Source: Diabrotica undecimpunctata
Taxonomy: Eukaryota; Arthropoda; Insecta; Coleoptera; Chrysomelidae
NCBI RefSeq assembly: GCF_040954645.1
Contig: NC_092803.1
Span: forward strand, 65,741,427 to 65,805,426
Reading direction: 5' to 3'
DNA length: 64,000 nt
A program made the position numbers and the translations under genes. The notes beneath the pieces are model-generated. The model searched no databases, was not told the origin of the DNA, and saw nothing but the letters and a program-made list of their open reading frames with translations. Below are positions 58,601 to 64,000 of the stretch, piece after piece (positions within the stretch are counted from its first letter, which is position 1; each line of letters starts with the position of its first letter).

Positions 58601-61130
58601 AGCAAGAGAATACCGCTGGGATATAGACTGCCAAAATGCCTTTGAAACGTTGAAAAAGCATTTAATAACAGCACCAATTTTGGGGTATCCACTGCCAGAA
58701 GGAGAGTTCATCTTAGATACGGATGCAAGTAATGTGGGAATTGGAGGAGTGCTGTCTCAGATTCAAGGAGGACAGGAACGAGTCCTCGGATATTTTAGTA
58801 AAGTTCTTTCAAAACCTGAGCGGAATTATTGCGTCACGAGAAGAGAACTTCTAGCAGTAGTTAAATCAGTAGAGCACTTCTATCAATACATCTATGGCAG
58901 AAAGTTTCTAATCCGAACCGACCATGCCGCCCTTAAGTGGTTGATGCACTTTAAGAATCCAGAGGGTCAGATAGCCAGGTGGATCGAACGACTCCAAGAA
59001 TACGATTTTAAGATTGAGCACCGGGCCGGAGTTAGCCACAGAAACGCTGATTCTCTTTCCAGAAGGCCATGCTCTGCAGAGTGTTCCCACTGCAACAAAA
59101 CGGAATCCAAGGAAGCAGCAGTGCTAAGAACGACGATTGTAAACAACGACTGGACGCCTACTAAGATCAGGGAAGAACAAGGGAGAGATCCAGTTATACA
59201 GAAAATCCGAAAATGGAAAGAGGAAAACCGTCGACCACCTTGGCAGGAAATATCAAACCTATGCTCAGTAGTTAAGACGTATTGGGCCCAGTGGGACTCA
59301 TTTATCATCGAAGATGGCTTGCTCAAACGAGTCCTGGAAAATGATGACGGTTCAGAGAAGAGAAGACAGTTGGTGATCCCAAAGAGCAGAATAGCCGAAG
59401 TACTTCGTCAGTTACACGACAGTCCATCGGGAGGGCATTTTGGTGTAAGGAAAACCCTTCAGCGAATTCGGGAACGGTTTTATTGGATGAACAGTTCCGA
59501 CGACGTAAAAGACTGGTGTAAGAAATGTACTATTTGTGCTACGAGTAACGGGCCTCACCGAAAAAGGAGAGCTCCTATGAGACAATATAATGTTGGAAGC
59601 CCGTTTGAAAGAATAGCTTTGGACATTGCAGGGCCATTTCCAGAAAGTGAAAATGGGGGCAAGTACATGTTGGTAGTAATGGATTACTTCACTAAGTGGG
59701 TCGAGATTTACGCACTTCCAGACCAGAAGGCCGCCACCGTTGCAGATAAGTTGATCCAAGAATATATCAGCCGATTTGGAGTGCCTTTGGAGATCCATAG
59801 TGACCAAGGCAGGAACTTCGAAAGTGATCTATTCCAAGGAATATGTGATAGACTAGGCATGAAGAAAACAAGAACTACCGCGTATCATCCGCAATCGGAT
59901 GGTATGGTAGAACGAATGAATAGGACAGTTGGCAAGTATTTGACAAAGATGGTGTCCGATCATCAGCGAGACTGGGACCAATACCTTCCGTTCTTCACAA
60001 TGGCCTACAGATCTGCTGTTAACGAATCAACAGGCCAGACACCAGCCAAAATCCTATTCGGACGCGAAATGCGACTACCTTGTGATCTCGAGTTTGGATG
60101 TCGACCTGGAGAAGATGTAGCAGGTGAAGATTATGTGATCGAATTACGAAGAAGAATGGACGATGTACATGAGTTAGTCCGTTCCCACCTTCAGATCGCT
60201 AGCGACCGAATGAAGAAACGGTACGATACACAAGCCGAAAAGGGCTGCTTTAAGAAGAACGACAAAGTATGGCTGTATAATCCCAAGAAGCGAAAAGGTT
60301 GTTCTCCCAAATTACAGCAGTTTTGGGAAGGTCCATACCTCATCATGGAGAAGATCAACGATGTCATCTACCGAATAAGCAAGATTCCGAGGGGAAAGCC
60401 GATGATAGTACACCATAACCGGCTGGCGTCTTTCGAAGGTGACCACGACGTAGATGAAGAAGTGGAAGTAAACCAAGTCCAAGACGTGTCTGACCTCACG
60501 TTTGAGGAATTCATGGGTGCCTATGGAGGTACCGGTAAAGCAAGACATGGTGTTACCACTGAAGAAAAGCAAGATCTACTCGCGCTTCCCGATGACTACT
60601 CGCTGGCCCTTACCATCCCGGCCAGTATCAAAGACGCACCAGGGTTGGCATCCGTCTTTCGAAGGAAGTTTGGTCGAGTTGCAGAACTTCAATGCCAGGT
60701 GCCAGCTCCCGGTAAGACCTTGAAACTCCAAGATGCATCACGTTACCTTTTCTACCTGGTAACAAAAGACACTGCCCGTGACCAACCTACCTACCGAGAT
60801 GTGTGGGAAGCCTTACTTCAATTGAGAGAGCACGTACTAGAGTCCGACGTGCAAAAGTTAGCCATGCCAAAGTTGGAGTGCCGCCAATTAGATTGGAGGG
60901 TCATCCGAAATATGGTGGAGGAGATCTTTAAAGACACCGAAGTCCAGGTGTTAGTCTGTTGCAATCCGCATAGTTACTGGTGCGGAGAGAAAACCGTCCC
61001 TTGTCATTTTTATACAACTGGAAGTTGTAAAAGAGGGTCCAGTTGCCGATACCAGCATACAGTTCCGGTTCCAGTCCCGACAAGGTTCCAGGAGGAACCA
61101 TCTTTTAAGAGGGGGGCAATGTTACGATAA
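55632..61130 (+). CDS. Gag-Pol polyprotein with SAP, coiled coil, PR, RT, RNase H, integrase, macro and CCCH domains
   Basis: One frame of 1,832 codons from ATG 55632 (the first ATG after the PBS). Domains in order: SAP-like DNA-binding domain (1-47); coiled coil of 7- and 11-residue repeats of KVSGDI(ASLEN) (about 56-175); Gag (about 213-377); a degraded zinc knuckle (about 403-418, one Cys left); aspartic protease with D471 in VDTGAT; reverse transcriptase with YLDD at 882-885; RNase H with D1029; integrase with HHCC zinc region (about 1261-1308) and D1331, D1391, E1427 (35 residues between the last two); and GPY-type C-terminus to about 1605. Then follow an OARD1/TARG1-like macro domain (about 1650-1777) and a CCCH zinc finger (C1791, C1799, C1805, H1809). 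The stop TAA (61128-61130) lies inside the 3' LTR. All enzymatic motifs of replication look intact. Confidence 0.95.
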   Translation: MATIYELTVTNLRRHLEDRELASTGKKAELVQRLKNALLEEGLDPETYIFEDAVLSSISKVSGDIASLENKVSGDISKVSGDIASLENKVSGDIASLENKVSGDISKVSGDIASLENKVSNEISSLESKVSANISKVTSEMSALDDRMFSLKNQVAADMSAFEEKIKEMERKMEETGTAERGKNPITVETKEEETKCKLETRPKFEGSGGSIHVKVPTFDGKSSWNNYMKQFESAARANGWSEKEKAVNLTIALRGDALDVLQTIAVEETDDFEQLKKRLNMRYGHEHLEHVYQSQLKNRRQKKDEALQEYEVDIARLVRYAYPTAPEDMMEKLAVQTFIDGLRDHEMQRTLRLARHKTLVDVLSAALEYESATQASGGYSKVRTVKEEGDEDKLDQLVNMMKIITCKKTKTIKSRNSPSGKPERVGFRGAASTRNFSKDPLILIASLKCREDSVYVDGEINGKRHTLLVDTGATRTIIRPTVINSRKKLLPTRLRLRTATGENANIHGEIQVQLGIGAEKFVHTVIVADIEEDVILGMDVMNMHGFQLDFKNKVIKVGNEEVFLHPHNDNTVQAAIKEDTVVPARSETIIVARLQGIVDEGRPVMMEPWNHDDEVGRGIIIGKELVTSAKEIPVRLINVNDYPVTIKKETKVGTCVPVTSIIRQATTSDNSNDKFDQMVAVAGQSLNQMEKRKLREFLRQYRDIFVPKGGKTGRTTVVKHKIDTGNAKPIRQTARRLPQAKREEAETIVQEMKKDGVIEPSTSPWVSPVVLVKKKDGTTRFCVDYRLLNNVTKKDSYPLPRIDDTLDTLAGSKLFSTLDLKSGYWQVEMDPVDKEKTAFTTGSGLWQFNVMPFGLCNAPATFERLMENVLRGLSWKTCLVYLDDIIVLGETFEDHLRNLENVFNRLKAAQLMLNPKKCQLFQGKVNYLGHIVSKEGVAVDKGKIDSIKEWPKPTDKHQVRSFLGLCTYYRRFIKKFADIAKPLTRLTEEAREYRWDIDCQNAFETLKKHLITAPILGYPLPEGEFILDTDASNVGIGGVLSQIQGGQERVLGYFSKVLSKPERNYCVTRRELLAVVKSVEHFYQYIYGRKFLIRTDHAALKWLMHFKNPEGQIARWIERLQEYDFKIEHRAGVSHRNADSLSRRPCSAECSHCNKTESKEAAVLRTTIVNNDWTPTKIREEQGRDPVIQKIRKWKEENRRPPWQEISNLCSVVKTYWAQWDSFIIEDGLLKRVLENDDGSEKRRQLVIPKSRIAEVLRQLHDSPSGGHFGVRKTLQRIRERFYWMNSSDDVKDWCKKCTICATSNGPHRKRRAPMRQYNVGSPFERIALDIAGPFPESENGGKYMLVVMDYFTKWVEIYALPDQKAATVADKLIQEYISRFGVPLEIHSDQGRNFESDLFQGICDRLGMKKTRTTAYHPQSDGMVERMNRTVGKYLTKMVSDHQRDWDQYLPFFTMAYRSAVNESTGQTPAKILFGREMRLPCDLEFGCRPGEDVAGEDYVIELRRRMDDVHELVRSHLQIASDRMKKRYDTQAEKGCFKKNDKVWLYNPKKRKGCSPKLQQFWEGPYLIMEKINDVIYRISKIPRGKPMIVHHNRLASFEGDHDVDEEVEVNQVQDVSDLTFEEFMGAYGGTGKARHGVTTEEKQDLLALPDDYSLALTIPASIKDAPGLASVFRRKFGRVAELQCQVPAPGKTLKLQDASRYLFYLVTKDTARDQPTYRDVWEALLQLREHVLESDVQKLAMPKLECRQLDWRVIRNMVEEIFKDTEVQVLVCCNPHSYWCGEKTVPCHFYTTGSCKRGSSCRYQHTVPVPVPTRFQEEPSFKRGAMLR
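60582..60962 (+). other. Macro domain region of the Gag-Pol protein (OARD1/TARG1-like)
   Basis: Residues about 1650-1777. SLAL..ASIKDAPGLASVFRRKFG aligns without gaps with the ADP-ribose-binding block of OARD1 (which has GAGIA..FKKKFG). YLFYLVTKD then matches the block holding its catalytic lysine (here K1712), PTYRDVWEALLQLREH matches the next helix, and AMPKLECRQLDW matches the catalytic-loop block. In that loop the sequence is two residues shorter than in OARD1 and the GCGLD motif is changed to ECR, so the catalytic aspartate is missing or displaced. OARD1 removes ADP-ribose from glutamate on proteins. Binding may survive; hydrolysis is doubtful. Confidence 0.8.
61002..61058 (+). other. 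CCCH zinc finger region of the Gag-Pol protein
   Basis: Residues 1791-1809, CHFYTTGSCKRGSSCRYQH, spaced C-x7-C-x5-C-x3-H, a standard single CCCH finger as found in RNA-binding proteins. It lies just before the protein ends and could take over RNA binding from the lost Gag zinc knuckle. Confidence 0.9.
61108..61119 (+). promoter_or_regulatory. Polypurine tract
   Basis: AAGAGGGGGGCAA just before the 3' LTR, the priming site for plus-strand DNA. It is also coding: the polyprotein frame runs through it. Confidence 0.8.
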
Positions 61131-61560
61131 TTATCCTGGCCTAAAATAACCGTATTATATTATGACTAATGCTGTTCTGTTTTAGATTATACGAGACCTT
61201 TCGAATAGCTGGCATAAACTCCAAGTAATAAAAAAACTGGTTCCATTCGAATCTTCCGGAATTAGGCCTGTCCATTCGAGGCGAAACCAGGTCAATTGAG
61301 GTCAAAATCCATGGGATTCTAGAGCAGCTGTTTTCGTATAAATATGAGGGAACTTTTATTTTGAAAACAGTTAGTTAATAAAGAAGAGTCGCGCTCGCGA
61401 TATTATTGTTACGCTCGCCTACTAATAAATTATTGTATATGTAGTGATAAATAAACTTATATAAATTATCGTGCCTTTTAATAAATTAAAGTAGGAACAA
61501 TATAATAAATTAGTAAAGACATTATAAATTAAAGACATAACAATTAATAAATTCACAACA
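61120..61560 (+). repeat. 3' LTR
   Basis: 441 bp, same as the 5' LTR apart from a 3-bp ATT insertion within GCGATATT(ATT)GTTACGC. Its AATAAA at 61377-61382 should serve as the polyadenylation signal. Confidence 0.95.
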
Positions 61561-61564
61561 ATAT
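61561..61564. other. Target site duplication, right
   Basis: ATAT directly after the 3' LTR, matching 55113-55116. Confidence 0.7.
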
Positions 61565-61600
61565 TAACTATGGGAACTAAACCTGGGAGCATGAGATATA

Positions 61601-61830
61601 TCTACTCGTACAATATTTTCGTCGACTTTAAACAGGCATATGACTCAATAAACACTACACACTTATACAAAACATTAAGTGAATTTAAAATACCATCTAA
61701 ACTAGTTAGGCTCATCCAATTGACAATGACGGAATACTGGTTCAGAAACAGATACAACATGACTCGTTTCAAATAACACAAAGATTAAAACATGGCGATG
61801 GACTGCCACCATTGTTTAATTTAGAAAGTT
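61601..61830 (+). pseudogene. LINE reverse transcriptase fragment (motif A region)
   Basis: Reads NIFVDFKQAYDSINTTHLYK, TLSEFKIPSKLVRLIQLTMT, then after a frameshift KHGDGLPPLFN (motif B). FVDFKQAYDSI is RT motif A. The part up to motif C is missing. Confidence 0.75.
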
Positions 61831-61879
61831 TATTTAAAATCCTTCATAAAAGTTATATAATTTAAAATCCCTTTCGGGT

Positions 61880-62520
61880 TAGGTATGTGCTGAAAACAAT
61901 GCCGCAAAAGACAAAGCTGATTACATCTCTCAAATATGGTCGAAATGAACCGAGGGATTTATTTCACATCAAACTCCTTACCAGAGAATTTAAATCTGAA
62001 ACGTGGTCTGTAATAGATAAGGAAGGTAATCTAAAAACCGATACTGACGAAATATTGTTGGAAACATGGTGAAACTACTGTGGCGAGCTATATAAAAATA
62101 ACGAGGTACCCGTAGAAAATCAGTGGCCCTCTGACTACCAGAGAACCTACTGTATTTTTCGTTGAAGTCAAAGATGCAATTAAATCGCTAAAGAGAAATA
62201 AATCCCCAGGCATTGATTCAATACCAGGTGAACTACTACAGTTACTAGGTAACAAAGGGTTACATATCATCCATTATATCTGTGTCCCTGTTTGGAATTC
62301 AGGAAACTGGCCATCTGATTGCTGCACCTCAATTTATATCCCGTTACACAAAAAAGGAACTACTACCAGATGTGAAAACTACCGCACACTGTCACTAATA
62401 ACACATAGTAAAATCTTGTTGCATATCATCAACAGATTAAAAACCTATCTACATTACCAAATACCTCATGAACAAGCAGGATTTGAAAAGGGTAAAGGTA
62501 AACGGGAATAAATCCTGTTC
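61880..62520 (+). pseudogene. LINE fragment, start of the RT domain
   Basis: Reads WSVIDKEGNLKTDTDEILLE and, after frameshifts, VKDAIKSLKRNKSPGIDSIP, GELLQLLGNKGLHIIH, IYIPLHKKGTTTRCENYRTL and SLITHSKILL, the linker and RT motifs 0-2. It lies downstream of a fragment that should come after it in an intact LINE, so at least two insertions or a rearrangement are involved. Confidence 0.75.
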
Positions 62521-63159
62521 CCTTGCATAGAAAGTTTAGTTTTATGCGATTAGCAAAGTGTTTATCTTGTAAAGCGATATATGAAAATTATTAATAAGAT
62601 ATTTTGTTATTTAATTATTTAAAGTATTTTTACCAAGAAGCGATAGTGCTTGTAAACAAATAAATATATCTGTACAGGGATACGGTTGGGTATTTTAACT
62701 GGTTGCGCTTATTGCTGCGCCCGCTATGTTCAGGGTTGTACTCTAATTTTTAGCTTAAGCAATGTGCTAAGATGGATTTTTGACAGTTTTGTAAAGTTTA
62801 AACTTCTAATTATTAAAGTTGAATTTATTTATTTTTTTTTTATTATTGAGAAGAAATATTGCCGCATCCACCAAAAAAAAGGTTATTAGCGGCATTACAC
62901 AGTAAACAAAACTTTAAATCTGATAGTTGAATTTATTGTTCTTCTAAAAATTTCCCATAATGTGAAATTTAGTTTTTTAATTTTTATTTTCAATTAACTG
63001 AAAATAAATAAAATCTGTTTTAACATTTAAAAATATTCATTGTTCCTAAACAAGTTTCTAAAGTTATATATTTATCAAAGCTAAACCAAAAATGTATCCA
63101 ATAGTTTTAAATGGTCTCAAATATCTCAATTTCAAAAAAAAAATACAAACAGTTTAAAG
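62521..63159. other. No gene seen
   Basis: AT-rich spacer without recognisable sequence. Confidence 0.4.
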
Positions 63160-64000
63160 TATTCTTATTCCGATGAGGAATAACTGCAACTGTCATTCTC
63201 AATATTAGCACTAACTTCTATAATCAATGGTTCTACTATGACCTCCTCAATATTATCGAGTTCCCATATCCGTTTTCTACTTGATTTTTAACATGCTCCA
63301 CACAGTTTTTCCATTTTTCCGGGGTGATGTTGTTTAGCGCTTCATCGAAGAGGTTTTTTACATCTGCGAACTTAAAAGTTTTGTTGTTGGCAGCAATAAA
63401 ATTGCAGCCCATATGAGCTCAATTGGATTGAGCTCACAATGATAGGGTAGTAAACGCAAGATAGTTTTATTTCGTTCTGTCTTAAATGGGTCCACTAATT
63501 GTAAGTTCGACTTTTAACATATCGTCATCGAAATGAATATCTTTTGAGTATAGCCAGTGTTCTAATCTCTGTTTGTTCCATGATGTAGTAGGCACTTTTT
63601 CAATTTTTTAAAAATTATAAGAGGCATTATAAAAACTACGACTCGACTCAACTTTTGACTCAAACATCCATAAACCATTTTCTACAAAACCTGTTTTTCT
63701 CCCAATGTGTGTAATAATAAGTCTTTTGCCCTTTCCCGATGGATTTTTAAGACCTGTTGAAAGACCAGACAAAAACGCCTGCATTGAAGATTTAACTGTT
63801 TCATCAACCCACACATGGGATTTTGTATGTCCTGAATTTACCCATGTTTCGCCTAAATAATAATTTTTTTATTTTGTTCCCGAAATTTTTTATTGAATTT
63901 CAATACATTTCGTCTTCACAAAATGATATCGTCTCGATCTAACAAAGCACTATTTCTGACCCTCCGTACATATTTAAAATCAAGTGACTTGAGAAGTTTA
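63160..64000 (-). pseudogene. DDE transposase-like relic, cut by the right window edge
   Basis: The 68-codon minus frame 63608-63814 reads MWVDETVKSSMQAFLSGLST, GLKNPSGKGKRLIITHIGRK and TGFVENGLWMFESK, the central block of a DDE_3-type transposase common in insects. Downstream, broken pieces of the C-terminal half follow, ending in an acidic Ser/Asp tail (IENDSCSYSSSE near 63180). Several stops and frameshifts are present. The N-terminal part lies beyond the window edge. Confidence 0.65.

Larger units (their letters stand above)
55117..61560 (+). mobile_element. Complete Ty3/gypsy LTR retrotransposon with macro and CCCH domains
   Basis: The 6,444-bp element has LTRs of 438 bp (55117-55554) and 441 bp (61120-61560), a primer-binding site, a single Gag-Pol frame, a polypurine tract and ATAT on both sides. 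The LTRs differ, as far as I could compare, only by a 3-bp insertion (ATT) in the 3' copy, which points to a recent insertion. No env frame is present. The C-terminus of Pol carries a macro domain and a zinc finger not normally found in gypsy elements. Confidence 0.95.

Overview
The window is AT-rich eukaryotic DNA and looks like intergenic or intronic sequence from an arthropod, most probably an insect and perhaps a beetle. The reasons are spliced genes with GT-AG introns, long (AT)n microsatellites, and a typical insect mix of transposons: Ty3/gypsy with ATAT targets, Jockey- and RTE-like LINEs, Penelope-like GIY-YIG remnants, piggyBac, mariner/IS630-like elements and many MITEs. The species call is weak. 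I see no bacterial features, no CRISPR array and no convincing tRNA or rRNA.

Layout. 1-3258 is the 3' end of a gypsy element (integrase plus 3' LTR), ending in an (AT)n tract. 3323-19376 is a 16-kb block with (AT)n tracts on both sides and imperfect inverted ends. It holds a well-preserved five-exon gene for a zinc-finger tyrosine recombinase-like protein (3707-15147), whose first exon lies about 380 bp from the left end. It also holds, near the right end, an intronless ephrin copy with two in-frame stops (17050-17631, minus). Intron 1 of the recombinase gene contains a 1,978-bp direct duplication with a 3.6-kb TIR transposon exactly at its junction. 19442-20435 is a minus-strand gypsy LTR. 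20945-54300 is a graveyard of nested, broken elements: a TIR element carrying a palindromic MITE and a tandemly duplicated LINE fragment, a gypsy LTR, two piggyBac relics (one split by a LINE), Penelope and Jockey fragments, and several MITEs.

55117-61560 is a complete, young-looking Ty3/gypsy element with near-identical LTRs, a primer-binding site, a polypurine tract, ATAT target duplications and one open Gag-Pol frame of 1,832 codons. The protein starts with a SAP domain and a heptad/hendecad coiled coil. It continues through Gag, protease, reverse transcriptase, RNase H and integrase, and ends with an OARD1/TARG1-like macro (ADP-ribose-binding) domain followed by a CCCH zinc finger. This C-terminal module is the most striking item in the window. 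61601-64000 contains LINE fragments and a broken DDE transposase that runs off the right edge.

The two strongest leads for something undescribed are the macro-plus-CCCH gypsy element and the possible YR-bearing 16-kb mobile unit with an ephrin-like passenger. Neither was tested by database search here.
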